Source: Tranquillimonas sp964472855
GTDB lineage: Bacteria > Pseudomonadota > Alphaproteobacteria > Rhodobacterales > Rhodobacteraceae
DNA length: 59,162 nucleotides
NCBI GenBank assembly: GCA_964472855.1
Contig: CAYYMJ010000013.1
Span: 1 to 59,162, forward strand
Direction: 5' to 3'
The notes beneath the pieces were generated by a model. It saw nothing but the letters and a program-made list of their open reading frames with translations, was not told the DNA's origin and did no database searches. Position 1 is the first letter of the stretch. The number at the start of each line of letters is the position of its first letter. Shown here in pieces: positions 1-7,897 of this stretch. The position numbers were made by a program, and so were the translations under genes.

Positions 1-581
1 CCGCCGGCCACCATGACATCGGCATCGTCCAGCATGATCAGCCGCGCCGCGTCGCCAATGGCATGGGCGCCGGTCGAACAGGCCGTCACCACCGCGTGGT
101 TCGGGCCTTTGAACCCGAAACGGATCGAAACCTGCCCGCTGACCAGGTTGATCAGGGCGCCGGGAATGAAAAACGGCGACACCCGGCGCGGACCGCGCTC
201 TTTCAGAATGATCGACGTGTCGGCGATCGATTTCAGCCCGCCGATGCCCGACCCGATCATCACGCCGGTGCGCTGGCGGCTTTCCTCGTCCTCGGGCAGC
301 CAGCCGGCGTCATGCACGGCCTGATCGGCCGCGGCGATGCCAAAGATGATGAAATCGTCGACCTTGCGCTGATCCTTCGGCGCCAGCCAGTCGTCGGGGT
401 TGAAGGCATCCGCGCCCTCGCGCGGCACTTCGCACGCATAGGTCGTGGTCAGGCCACTGGGGTCGAACCCCTTGATCGTGTCGGCGCCGGATTCCCCCGC
501 CAACAGCCGTTGCCACGTTTCCTCGACGCCCGAGGCCAGCGGACTCACCATCCCCAGCCCGGTCACTACCACTCGCCGCAT
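1..581 (-). CDS. fabF: beta-ketoacyl-ACP synthase II, 3' end cut by window edge
   Basis: Condensing enzyme of type II fatty-acid elongation: it joins malonyl-ACP to acyl-ACP in the cytosol. About 193 N-terminal codons are visible. The protein opens with RRVVVTGLGMVSPL and reaches the nucleophile motif TACSTGAHAIGDA, with the catalytic Cys near residue 168. The two His residues of the Cys-His-His site lie beyond the window. It is the last visible gene of a minus-strand fabD-fabG-acpP-fabF series, 163 bp after acpP. The spacer holds a weak 5-bp GC hairpin (686-708) followed on the minus strand by GTTTTCC, which could partly terminate acpP transcription. Family assignment is secure; the C-terminal part is simply not in the window. 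Confidence 0.96.
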   Translation of the reverse strand, partial: MRRVVVTGLGMVSPLASGVEETWQRLLAGESGADTIKGFDPSGLTTTYACEVPREGADAFNPDDWLAPKDQRKVDDFIIFGIAAADQAVHDAGWLPEDEESRQRTGVMIGSGIGGLKSIADTSIILKERGPRRVSPFFIPGALINLVSGQVSIRFGFKGPNHAVVTACSTGAHAIGDAARLIMLDDADVMVAG

Positions 582-744
582 CCGCAAATCTCCGCCTTGC
601 TCTTGCTCGCGTGATACACTGCCCGCCCGGCCGGGAAAAGAGCCGGCGGCACGCATCCGCCCAGTTCACCCCATCAACGGAAAACGGCGCACCAACCATG
701 GGCGCGCCGCGAATTCCTGCCAGCAATGGGTCGGTGTGAACCGG

Positions 745-978
745 TCAGCTGGCCTCGGTGATGAATTTGACCGCATCGCCAAAGGTCTGAATGGTCTCGG
801 CCGCGTCGTCCGGAATCTCGATCTCGAATTCCTCTTCGAAGGCCATGACCAGTTCGACCGTATCCAGGCTGTCGGCGCCAAGGTCATCGATGAACGAGGC
901 GTTCTCAGTCACCTTCTCTTCTTCGACACCCAGGTGTTCCACGACGATTTTACGTACCCGATCGGCGATATCGCTCAT
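745..978 (-). CDS. acpP: acyl carrier protein
   Basis: Small acidic carrier (77 aa) that holds growing acyl chains on a 4'-phosphopantetheine arm. The attachment motif GADSLDTVELVM is intact, with Ser37 as the modified residue. Length and acidity are typical. The start is set by the AGGAAAG ribosome binding site a few bases upstream of the ATG; upstream in-frame codons do not look like ACP. It lies between fabG and fabF and has its own promoter in the 181-bp gap after fabG, as expected for a protein needed in large molar excess. Confidence 0.98.
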   Translation of the reverse strand: MSDIADRVRKIVVEHLGVEEEKVTENASFIDDLGADSLDTVELVMAFEEEFEIEIPDDAAETIQTFGDAVKFITEAS

Positions 979-1022
979 TCTCTTTCCTCTTCGGCTTTTG
1001 GGTCCGAACCCGTTGGTATTCA

Positions 1023-1037
1023 GGCCCCGCCGGGGCC
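1023..1037. terminator. GC hairpin in the acpP leader
   Basis: GGCCCC-GCC-GGGGCC is a perfect 6-bp inverted repeat between fabG and acpP, just inside the predicted acpP 5' leader. It could terminate fabG readthrough or stabilise the acpP mRNA. There is no T-run, so a terminator role is only possible. Confidence 0.35.
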
Positions 1038-1102
1038 GCTCGTTCCTGCACTGTGGTGACAGGGGAAGAGGCCGCAGCGCGTGCCCCAAAAACTGTGGGC
1101 CG

Positions 1103-1130
1103 CCTATAGCACATCGCTTCTGCAAGGCAA
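1103..1130 (-). promoter_or_regulatory. predicted acpP promoter
   Basis: On the minus strand TTGCCT (1125-1130) and TATAGG (1103-1108) are separated by 16 bp, a good sigma-70 type match in the fabG-acpP gap. Transcription would start near 1096, giving a leader of about 115 nt. Confidence 0.6.
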
Positions 1131-1159
1131 ACGCTTTCGCCCCGGCAGAGGAAACCCGC

Positions 1160-1897
1160 CTACGGCATCAACAGGCCACCGTTCACATGCAGCACCGCGC
1201 CGGTCACATAGGCCGCTTCGTCGCTGGCCAGGTACAGCACCGAGGCCGCGATTTCTTCGGGCGAACCCATGCGCCCCACCGGGATCATCTTGTCGATCTC
1301 GGCGCGATAGCTCTCGCCCAGCTTTTCGGTCATCGCCGTGGCAACAAACCCCGGCGCCACGGCGTTGACGGTAATGCCGCGGCTGGCCACTTCCTTGGCC
1401 AGCGATTTCGACATGGCGATCACCCCGGCCTTGGCGGCGGCATAGTTGGATTGTCCGGGGTTGCCCATGGCACCAGAAGCCGACGAGATATTGACGATCC
1501 GCCCGTGCCGGGCCTTCATCATGCCGCGCAACACCCCGCGCGACAGCTTCATCACCGCCGTCAGGTTGACCGCAAGCACCGCGTTCCAGTCGTCGTCGGA
1601 CATGCGCAGCATCAGGTTGTCGCGAGTGATCCCGGCATTGTTGACCAGAATGTCCAGCCCGCCCATGGCCGCCGCGGCCGCCTTTGGCAGCGCGTCGACG
1701 GCCTCCATGTCCGACAGGTTGCACGGCAGCACATGCACCCGCTCGCCCAGGTCGCCGCGCAATGTCTCCAGCGCCTCAACCCGCGTGCCGCTGATCGCCA
1801 CCTCGGCGCCGGCCCCGTGCAGCGCCCGTGCGATGGCCGCGCCAATTCCGCCCGTGGCACCTGTTACAAGGGCGCGCTTGCCCGTCAGATCAAACAT
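1160..1897 (-). CDS. fabG: 3-oxoacyl-ACP reductase
   Basis: NADPH-dependent short-chain dehydrogenase (245 aa) that reduces 3-oxoacyl-ACP in fatty-acid elongation. The Rossmann motif TGATGGIG is at residues 12-19, NNAG near 86-89, and the catalytic set is Ser139, Tyr152 and Lys156 (NYAAAKAG). The C-terminus NGGLLMP is typical of FabG. The start MFDLTGKRALVTG is preferred over longer upstream codons because it matches family length and falls 4 bp after the fabD stop. It is probably co-transcribed with fabD. Confidence 0.97.
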   Translation of the reverse strand: MFDLTGKRALVTGATGGIGAAIARALHGAGAEVAISGTRVEALETLRGDLGERVHVLPCNLSDMEAVDALPKAAAAAMGGLDILVNNAGITRDNLMLRMSDDDWNAVLAVNLTAVMKLSRGVLRGMMKARHGRIVNISSASGAMGNPGQSNYAAAKAGVIAMSKSLAKEVASRGITVNAVAPGFVATAMTEKLGESYRAEIDKMIPVGRMGSPEEIAASVLYLASDEAAYVTGAVLHVNGGLLMP

Positions 1898-1901
1898 CCT
1901 G

Positions 1902-2858
1902 TCACCCACTCCCAAATTCAGTTCCTGCCGCCGCGGCGGCGGCGGCCACGTCGGCCGGCATGCCCACAGCGCGGGTCGCCGCCGCGCGGTCAACCCGGCG
2001 CACCATGCCCGACAGCGCCTTGCCCGCGCCGATTTCCCAGAATTCGCCGACACCGGCGGCCAGCATGGCCGCGACGCTTTCACGCCACCGGACCGAGCCC
2101 GTGACCTGCGCCACCAGAAGCCGCCTTATCTCGTCAGGGTCCGTAACCGGGCCTGCGGTGACGTTGGCAATCAGCGGCCGCAGCGGTGCCGCGATGGCAA
2201 CATCGGCCAGCGCCTCGGCCATGCGCTCGGCAGCCGGGGCCATCAGGGCGCAATGGAACGGAGCCGACACCGGCAGCATCACCGCCCGCTTGGCGCCGCG
2301 TTCCTTGGCGATGTTCACCGCACGCTCGACCGCGCCGCGGTGACCCGAAATCACCACCTGCGTCGGATCGTTGTCGTTGGCGGCCTGGCAAACCTCGCCC
2401 TCGGCGGCCTCGGCGGTCACGTCCGTGGCGGTGGCGAAATCCATGCCCAGCAGCGCCGCCATGGCGCCCGTGCCCACCGGCACCGCCGCCTGCATCGCTT
2501 CGCCGCGCAACCGCAGCAGGCGCGCGGTATCGGCCAGCCCCAGCGCCCCCGCCGCCGCCAGCGCCGAATACTCGCCCAGCGAATGACCGGCGACAAAGGC
2601 CGCCGCATCGACGCCCACACCCTCGGCCCCGAGCGCCTTGATCACCGCCATCGATGTGGCCATCAGCGCCGGCTGCGCGTTGCGGGTCAGTGTCAGTTCA
2701 TCGGCGTCGCCGTCCCAGATCAGCGCCGACAGCTTTTCACCCAAGGCGTCGTCAACCTCGTCAAACACCGCGCGGGCCGCCGGGTAGCTGTCGGCAAGCT
2801 CTTTGCCCATCCCGATGGTCTGGGCGCCCTGCCCCGGAAAAATGAAGGCTCGCGACAT
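1902..2858 (-). CDS. fabD: malonyl-CoA:ACP transacylase
   Basis: Loads malonyl groups from CoA onto ACP (318 aa). The N-terminal FPGQGAQ motif, the nucleophile elbow GHSLGEYSA with Ser93, and the partner His near residue 202 (PFHCALM) are all present. The start MSRAFIFPGQG is standard for the family. It heads the fab series. fabH is absent here, so the usual E. coli order is kept only from fabD onward. The far C-terminus has a run of alanines, likely a species feature. Confidence 0.97.
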   Translation of the reverse strand: MSRAFIFPGQGAQTIGMGKELADSYPAARAVFDEVDDALGEKLSALIWDGDADELTLTRNAQPALMATSMAVIKALGAEGVGVDAAAFVAGHSLGEYSALAAAGALGLADTARLLRLRGEAMQAAVPVGTGAMAALLGMDFATATDVTAEAAEGEVCQAANDNDPTQVVISGHRGAVERAVNIAKERGAKRAVMLPVSAPFHCALMAPAAERMAEALADVAIAAPLRPLIANVTAGPVTDPDEIRRLLVAQVTGSVRWRESVAAMLAAGVGEFWEIGAGKALSGMVRRVDRAAATRAVGMPADVAAAAAAAGTEFGSG

Positions 2859-2930
2859 TTTCGGTCCCCGCTGTTGTTCGGGCCCGCAATACCCCGCGGC
2901 GAAATTCGGCGCAATCACACAGACGCAAAC

Positions 2931-2951
2931 AGGGCCGGCAATGCCGGCCCT
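2931..2951 (-). terminator. hairpin terminator after the 3001-3630 gene
   Basis: AGGGCCGGC-AAT-GCCGGCCCT is a perfect 9-bp stem with a 3-nt loop in the fabD/3001 spacer. Read on the minus strand it follows the stop at 3001 and is trailed by GTTTGCG, so it most likely ends the upstream membrane-protein gene. Confidence 0.6.
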
Positions 2952-3000
2952 GCTGTCCCTCGTTCCACGTGTTCCCGTTTGGTCCGGGCTGTTGCCTCGG

Positions 3001-3630
3001 CTATTCGGCTGCGACCGCCGCGCCGCCCAGTTGCACCGAAACCTTGCGCGGCCTCGCAACCGGCCCGGGCTGCTCCAGCGCGTTGACATCCTGAACGATG
3101 CGCCGATGGATCGCCGACAGGCTGTCCTCGGTCCCGCCAACCAGCCGCACCGGCATCTCGTCGCCCTTGACCCGCATGCACAGCGCCGCCTTGCTGCTGT
3201 GCTTGCTGCGGCGCACAAAGATGCTGCGGATGGCGTCGAAGGGATAGACCCCCTCGACCCGGGCACTGTTCTGCGAATTGCGGCACACGATGCGAACCTG
3301 CCGCAGCTCGAAATCAACCTGCGTCTCGCGCACCAGGCCACGGGCGGCGTTGCGCAGCAACAGCCCGGCCAGCGACAGCAACGCGATGGTCTGGGCCAGC
3401 ATCATCGGCTCGATCGGCCCGGCACCCTGAAGGCTGGGCACCAGCACCCGCGCCACCACGACGATCGCCACCGTGATCCCGGTCGCCGACATGATAAGCT
3501 CGTAAAGGCTCGCGTAATGCTTGTTGGGGGGCGCGCTTCGCAGCGAATAGCCCGTGCGCGTTTCGAACAGGCCGGCGCCACGCGGTCCGGCGATCTTTTG
3601 TTCGGTCTGAATGTCCTTGCTTTCAGCCAT
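3001..3630 (-). CDS. hypothetical membrane protein with two transmembrane segments
   Basis: 209-aa protein of unknown function. A polar N-terminus (about 45 aa) is followed by two close hydrophobic segments around residues 45-67 and 76-96. A cytosolic C-terminal domain follows, with an INR-rich beta-like pattern (VDFELRQVRIVCRN, DAIRSIFVRRSK). The build resembles a small PH-like or stress-sensing membrane protein, but I do not recognise a named family. It is monocistronic, bounded by the hairpin at 2931-2951 and divergent from rpsF. The stop is TAG at 3001-3003. Confidence 0.75.
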   Translation of the reverse strand: MAESKDIQTEQKIAGPRGAGLFETRTGYSLRSAPPNKHYASLYELIMSATGITVAIVVVARVLVPSLQGAGPIEPMMLAQTIALLSLAGLLLRNAARGLVRETQVDFELRQVRIVCRNSQNSARVEGVYPFDAIRSIFVRRSKHSSKAALCMRVKGDEMPVRLVGGTEDSLSAIHRRIVQDVNALEQPGPVARPRKVSVQLGGAAVAAE

Positions 3631-3700
3631 GGTAGAGTCCCTGTTGTCCCGTCGAATTTCCCAAGGGTTAATTCGCCTTCGTGGCGAAAATTGGACTGGC

Positions 3701-3728
3701 TTGCATCAAACCCGCGACCGTGTATAAC
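3701..3728 (+). promoter_or_regulatory. predicted promoter of rpsF-rpsR-rplI
   Basis: TTGCAT (3701-3706) and TATAAC (3723-3728) are 16 bp apart upstream of rpsF. Predicted start of transcription is near 3735, giving a leader of roughly 95 nt. Confidence 0.55.
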
Positions 3729-3771
3729 GCCGCATCCTTCCGCGGAATCGATGATCGGCGCAGCCTCTCGT

Positions 3772-3799
3772 GAACGGGAGCGGAAGGCAGTGCCCGTTC
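3772..3799 (+). promoter_or_regulatory. hairpin in the rpsF leader
   Basis: GAACGGG (3772-3778) pairs with CCCGTTC (3793-3799) around a 14-nt loop, 31 nt before the rpsF start. In many bacteria an S6:S18 complex binds its own leader RNA as feedback. This stem sits in the right place, but I cannot confirm the conserved CCG element of that motif. Confidence 0.35.
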
Positions 3800-3830
3800 T
3801 ATGAAATGCGCCCGACAGACAGGAGATCGC

Positions 3831-4193
3831 ATGCCGCTTTACGAGCATGTCATGATATCGCGCCAGGACCTTTCCGGCGCGCAGGCCGAAGGGCTGGTCG
3901 AACATTTCTCAACCGTACTCGCAGATAACGGCGGCAAGGTCGTCAACAGCGAATACTGGGGCGTGAAGACCATGGCCTACAAGATCAACAAGAATCGCAA
4001 GGGCCACTATGCCTTTCTGAAGACCGACGCCCCCGCGCCGGCGGTTCAGGAGATGGAGCGGCTGATGCGTCTGCATGAAGACGTGATGCGGGTTCTGACC
4101 ATCCGCGTCGACGAACATGCCGAAGGCCCGTCGATCCAGATGCAGAAGCGCGAAGAGCGTGACCGTCGCGACCGCGACGACCGCCGTCGCTGA
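3831..4193 (+). CDS. rpsF: 30S ribosomal protein S6
   Basis: S6 of the small-subunit platform, partner of S18 (120 aa). The N-terminus MPLYEHVMISRQDLS and the YWGVKTMAYKINKNRKGHY segment are diagnostic. The C-terminus is a charged Arg/Asp tail (RDRDDRRR), as in other alphaproteobacteria. The start at 3831 has AGGAG at 3821-3825; an upstream in-frame ATG at 3801 lacks this and would add non-S6 residues. It is first in the rpsF-rpsR-rplI operon. Confidence 0.98.
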   Translation: MPLYEHVMISRQDLSGAQAEGLVEHFSTVLADNGGKVVNSEYWGVKTMAYKINKNRKGHYAFLKTDAPAPAVQEMERLMRLHEDVMRVLTIRVDEHAEGPSIQMQKREERDRRDRDDRRR

Positions 4194-4207
4194 GAGGGAG
4201 ACCCGAA

Positions 4208-4435
4208 ATGGCTTCGAAACCGTTTTTCCGCCGCCGCAAGGTCTGTCCCTTCTCGGGCGACAATGCACCCAAGATCGACTACAAGGACACGCGCCTTCTT
4301 CAGCGTTACATCTCTGAACGCGGCAAGATCGTGCCCTCGCGCATCACCGCCGTATCCTCAAAGAAACAGCGTGAACTGTCGCGCGCGATCAAGCGCGCCC
4401 GGTTCCTTGCGCTGCTTCCCTATGCCGTGAAGTAA
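4208..4435 (+). CDS. rpsR: 30S ribosomal protein S18
   Basis: S18 (75 aa), the partner of S6 on the 30S platform. The sequence has the typical RRRKVCPFSG start, the IDYKDTRLLQRYISERGKI core and the KKQRELSRAIKRARFLALLP basic tail. It is preceded by GAGGGAG 14 bp after the rpsF stop and followed 12 bp later by rplI, so the three genes form one operon. Confidence 0.98.
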   Translation: MASKPFFRRRKVCPFSGDNAPKIDYKDTRLLQRYISERGKIVPSRITAVSSKKQRELSRAIKRARFLALLPYAVK

Positions 4436-4447
4436 GGAGCAGGACCC

Positions 4448-5053
4448 ATGCAAGTCATTCTCCTCGAACGCGTGGCCAAGCTTGGCCAGATGGGCGATAT
4501 CGTCTCGGTCCGCCAGGGCTATGCCCGCAATTTCCTGTTGCCGCAGAAAAAGGCCCTGCGCGCATCGGAAGCCAACGTGACCGCCTTCCAGGCGCAAAAG
4601 GCGCAGCTTGAAGTGCGCAACCTCGAATCCCGCAACGAGGCCGAGGCCATGGCCGAGCGTCTGAACGGACAGCAGTTCGTTGTCATTCGGTCGGCTTCGG
4701 ACGGCGGGTCGCTGTATGGTTCGGTGACCCCGCGCGATATTGCCGACGCGGCCACCGCCGACGGTTTCTCGCTGGACAAGCGCCAGGTCGTGCTGATCAA
4801 CCCGATCAAGGAACTGGGCATTCACGCGGTCAATGTCGCGCTTCACCCCGAAGTCGACGCCCAGATCGACATGAATGTCGCCCGGTCCACCGAAGAGGCC
4901 GAGCTGCAGGCGCAGGGCAAGTCGATCCAGGATCTGGCCGCCGAAGAAGAGGCCGCCGCCGAATTCGACATCCAGGAACTGTTCGACGAAATCGGCAGTG
5001 CCGCCGAAGACGAAGACGGCGCCCCGCTGGATCAGGACGACCAGGACGCCTGA
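4448..5053 (+). CDS. rplI: 50S ribosomal protein L9 with acidic C-terminal extension
   Basis: L9 (201 aa) binds 23S rRNA and affects frame maintenance. The N-terminal RNA-binding domain (MQVILLERVAKLGQMGD, ARNFLLPQKKALRA) and the C-terminal domain to about residue 150 match the family, which is normally close to 150 aa. A further ~50 residues are very acidic (runs of E and D, ending DQDDQDA). Such tails occur in Rhodobacterales L9; their role is not known to me. It is the last gene of the operon, followed directly by a strong hairpin. Confidence 0.97.
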   Translation: MQVILLERVAKLGQMGDIVSVRQGYARNFLLPQKKALRASEANVTAFQAQKAQLEVRNLESRNEAEAMAERLNGQQFVVIRSASDGGSLYGSVTPRDIADAATADGFSLDKRQVVLINPIKELGIHAVNVALHPEVDAQIDMNVARSTEEAELQAQGKSIQDLAAEEEAAAEFDIQELFDEIGSAAEDEDGAPLDQDDQDA

Positions 5054-5076
5054 TCGCGCCTCCAACCCGAATGCGT

Positions 5077-5101
5077 CAGGGGCCGCCGCGTGCGGCCCCT
5101 G
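5077..5101. terminator. bidirectional hairpin terminator after rplI
   Basis: CAGGGGCCGC (5077-5086) and GCGGCCCCTG (5092-5101) form a perfect 10-bp stem around CGCGT, followed by TCATTTCTTC. It sits between the convergent rplI and acyltransferase genes and overlaps neither coding region, so it may serve both strands. Confidence 0.75.
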
Positions 5102-5605
5102 TCATTTCTTCAGGCCAAATTCGGCCAGGTTCAACACGCTGCCCAGCCGATCGCCCTGAAAATCCACGTGCAGAACCTTGCGCGTTTCGCCGCTTTTGGT
5201 GAGGCGGCGAAAGTAGAATTCACGCTCGGTCAGGTTGCCCGGTTTCATCAGCCAGCGCGAAATTGCGTGGGTCAGGCCCTTGTAGGGCGCCATGATCTCG
5301 GTCACCCACAACTGCCGACCCGAACGCCAGTCGTCCGGCGCCAGCACCCCGCCAGCCACATAGCGCTGTTCGGCGTCATAGCTCAGCAGCCCATAGGTGA
5401 TCAGCCCACGCGGCACGCCGTCGAACCGGAAAATCTTGTATTGCCCGGTGGTCACCGCCGGCTCGAACGCCTCGCGCAACTGCCAGGCGGCCCAGTCGCG
5501 ATGGCGTTCGCTGCGCATGGCCAGAAACAGGATGTCGCCCCAGGCCTGCAGCTGTTTGTCATCCGGAAAATCCGGGCCCTTCTGCGGCGCCTCAGGCTGC
5601 GGCAT
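5102..5605 (-). CDS. toxin-activating lysine acyltransferase (HlyC family)
   Basis: 167-aa protein aligning by eye with HlyC, which transfers a fatty acyl group from acyl-ACP to internal lysines of RTX protoxins. Shared landmarks are HRDW (His35, matching HlyC His23), the PA-Q/Y block around residues 49-56, and DDWRSGRQLW followed by MAPYKG. The residue matching HlyC Asp92 is Glu103, an acidic conservative change. It begins inside the end of the Hint-domain gene (14-bp overlap), so the two are translationally coupled. No RTX toxin or type I secretion gene is in the window. The substrate is therefore unknown; the Hint protein is the obvious candidate by position. Confidence 0.85.
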   Translation of the reverse strand: MPQPEAPQKGPDFPDDKQLQAWGDILFLAMRSERHRDWAAWQLREAFEPAVTTGQYKIFRFDGVPRGLITYGLLSYDAEQRYVAGGVLAPDDWRSGRQLWVTEIMAPYKGLTHAISRWLMKPGNLTEREFYFRRLTKSGETRKVLHVDFQGDRLGSVLNLAEFGLKK

Positions 5606-6557
5606 GTTCGGGCTCGGTCGTCAGGACACGGGTTTCAGCCACGCTCAGCGCCCGCCGCGCGGCCGGACCATAGCCGCCGGCATCGGTGGCCAGACCCGGA
5701 AACAGCGACAGAATTTCCCGCCGCGCCGGCCGGTCCACTTCCTGCATCGCCGTCGGCCCGGGCTGAAAGCTTTCGGTCAGCGCGCCGTTGGTCGAAATTA
5801 TCTGATGGCGGTCGAACATCAGGTGGAAATACTCGATGCCCTCCAGACCGGGCTCGACCGACACTGTGCGCCCGTCGGCAAGGCCCTTGGCCGGGGCCAG
5901 AACCTCGTCTTCGCCAAAAAAGACCGGCGCGCGCCAGTCGCGGATCAGCAGGCGGTGCTGCGCCGATACCACGAGATCGCGCGCCGGCATGCCGCGGCCC
6001 AGGGCGTGCCGGGCGATCCGCACCGGCCTCAGCGCCGGCGACTGCACCAGATCATCGGCCGCTAGCCGGCGCGACCCGATCCAGCGCAAGGGCTGGTGCC
6101 CCTCGTCAACGGTCCAGACCATGTCGCCGGGCCGCAGCCGTTCAACCGGAACCTGCCCGGCCCGGGTGCGGATCAGCGTGCCGCGCGCCACGCAGATCAT
6201 CAGGTTGATGGTCACGCTGTCGCTGTCGGGGCCGATATCGGTGCCGCCTGTCACCGTGAATGTGACGCTCTGATCGGCGCCCGAGGCAAAAACCGCCGCC
6301 GTGTCGATGGTGAAGATGAACTCGCCGGTCGTGGTGTCGGCATAGGTCAGCGTGCCATAGGCGCTGGTCGACAGGCTGGAAAAGCTGTAGCCGTCGACAT
6401 GGTCGCCGATATACGCACCGTTGACGTCTGTCATTTCGAAATTGCCGCTGACAATCACGACCGTCGGGTCGGTCAGGTCGACATCAAACACCCAGCCGTC
6501 GACGCCGCCGGACGTGGCATAGCTGTTGCCACTGGATTCGGATATGTTCAGTCCCAC
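5592..6557 (-). CDS. Hint-domain protein with N-terminal beta-rich domain
   Basis: 321-aa protein. Residues 1-118 are Ser/Thr/Gly/Asp rich with alternating beta strands, like a cadherin or Ig-like extracellular module. Residues 121-270 are a Hint_2-type (Hedgehog/intein) domain: CVARGTLIRT with the nucleophile Cys122, PVERLRPGDMVWT, VVSAQHRLLI and YFHLMFDRHQII. No signal peptide or RTX nonapeptide is seen. The whole chain has only one lysine (Lys224). The start codon is GTG at 6557. Hint domains cleave or splice at their Cys in other proteins; whether this one is active is not shown. It lies directly upstream of and overlaps the HlyC-type gene. Confidence 0.85.
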   Translation of the reverse strand: MGLNISESSGNSYATSGGVDGWVFDVDLTDPTVVIVSGNFEMTDVNGAYIGDHVDGYSFSSLSTSAYGTLTYADTTTGEFIFTIDTAAVFASGADQSVTFTVTGGTDIGPDSDSVTINLMICVARGTLIRTRAGQVPVERLRPGDMVWTVDEGHQPLRWIGSRRLAADDLVQSPALRPVRIARHALGRGMPARDLVVSAQHRLLIRDWRAPVFFGEDEVLAPAKGLADGRTVSVEPGLEGIEYFHLMFDRHQIISTNGALTESFQPGPTAMQEVDRPARREILSLFPGLATDAGGYGPAARRALSVAETRVLTTEPEHAAA

Positions 6558-6684
6558 GAAACTGCCTGCTCTGGAATGCGCAGTCTTGTGCCGCGCCTTT
6601 CAGAAAACCTACCATCCCGCGCGGCCCCGATCAAACTTTCGCGGGCAACCGGGCGCGAATTGGGCCGGCGAGAGCGGGAAAACC

Positions 6685-7893
6685 ATGGGAAGCCACATGC
6701 GCAGTGTCATATTTGTCATAGCCTTGCTGACCAGTTCGGCATCTGCGGGCTGGTCGCAATCGGCCAACCCGGTGCGGCAGGGCCCCGCGAACGTGCCGGA
6801 ATTCAGCCCCGCTTTCGCCGAACAGACCCGCGCCCCGGCCATGCCGCAGGCCCACGACCTTGTGGCCGAGGTCTTTGCCCGCGGCCTGTCCCACCCATGG
6901 GGCATCGCCACGCTGCCGGGTGGTCAGGGGTTTCTGGTGACCGAACGCCCGGGCCGCATGCGCCATGTGTCGGCACGTGGCGTGGTCGGCCCGCCGCTGG
7001 TCGGGCTGCCGCCCGTGGCCGCCGAGGGGCAGGGCGGCTTGCTCGACGTCGCCATCGGCCCGGATTTCGCCCGCGACCGCCTGATATACTGGACCTATGC
7101 CAAGCCGGTGTCGGGCCGGTTCGCCACCGCCGCCGCGCGCGGCCGCCTGTCCGCGGACCTGACCGCCATCACCGGGGCCACCGACATCTTCGTGCAGACC
7201 CCGCTGTCCGCCACGCCGGCGCATTACGGCAGCCGCATCGTCTTTGACGGCGACGGCCACGCCTTTGTCACCACCGGCGAACACAGCAGCGCCCGCGAAC
7301 GTGTTCTGGCCCAGGACCTGACCACCACCTTCGGCAAGGTCGTGCGCATATCGCTCGACGGCGGCATTCCGGCCGGCAACCCCTTTGCCGACCTCACCGC
7401 CGCGCGTCCCGAAATCTGGAGCCTTGGGCACCGCAACATACAGGGCGCCTTCGTTGACGACGGCGCGCTTTGGACCATCGAACACGGCCCACAAGGCGGC
7501 GACGAATTGAACCGCATTCGCGCCGGGCGAAACTATGGCTGGCCGGTGATCACCTATGGCGAAGACTACAGCGGCCGCGCCATCGGCGGCGCCGAAACCG
7601 CGCGCGACGGCATGGAACAGCCGATCTATTACTGGGATCCGGTCATCGCACCGGCGGGGATGCTGCGCTATGACGGCGGGCTGTTCCGGCGTTGGACCGG
7701 CGACATCCTGATCTCGTCGCTCAATCCCGGCGGCATCGTGCGCCTGCGCCTGCGCGACGGGCGGGTTGTCGGTGAACAGCGTCTGCTGGCACCGCTGGGG
7801 CGCGTCCGCGATCTGGAAATCGCCCCCGATGGCAGCCTGCTGGCCCTGCTGGATCGGGCGGACGGGCTTATCGCCCGTATCCGCCCGAAATGA
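6685..7893 (+). CDS. PQQ-dependent sugar (aldose) dehydrogenase family, exported
   Basis: 402-aa periplasmic beta-propeller enzyme of the soluble glucose/aldose sugar dehydrogenase (Asd, YliI) family, which oxidises sugars with PQQ. The start MGSHMRSVIFV gives a clean signal peptide (hydrophobic stretch, cleavage near SASA-GWSQ). Family landmarks are GLSHPWGIATLPGG, TERPGRMR, GGLLDVAIGPDF, LGHRNIQG, EHGPQGGDELN and GRNYGWPVITYG. It is transcribed divergently from the Hint gene and is probably monocistronic. An upstream in-frame ATG at 6526 would overlap the Hint gene and destroy the signal peptide, so 6685 is preferred. Confidence 0.9.
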   Translation: MGSHMRSVIFVIALLTSSASAGWSQSANPVRQGPANVPEFSPAFAEQTRAPAMPQAHDLVAEVFARGLSHPWGIATLPGGQGFLVTERPGRMRHVSARGVVGPPLVGLPPVAAEGQGGLLDVAIGPDFARDRLIYWTYAKPVSGRFATAAARGRLSADLTAITGATDIFVQTPLSATPAHYGSRIVFDGDGHAFVTTGEHSSARERVLAQDLTTTFGKVVRISLDGGIPAGNPFADLTAARPEIWSLGHRNIQGAFVDDGALWTIEHGPQGGDELNRIRAGRNYGWPVITYGEDYSGRAIGGAETARDGMEQPIYYWDPVIAPAGMLRYDGGLFRRWTGDILISSLNPGGIVRLRLRDGRVVGEQRLLAPLGRVRDLEIAPDGSLLALLDRADGLIARIRPK

Positions 7894-7897
7894 ACCC

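Noticed and set aside
5592..6557. RTX toxin as substrate of the HlyC-like enzyme
   Set aside because: No GGxGxDxxx nonapeptides and no C-terminal type I secretion signal are evident in this protein.
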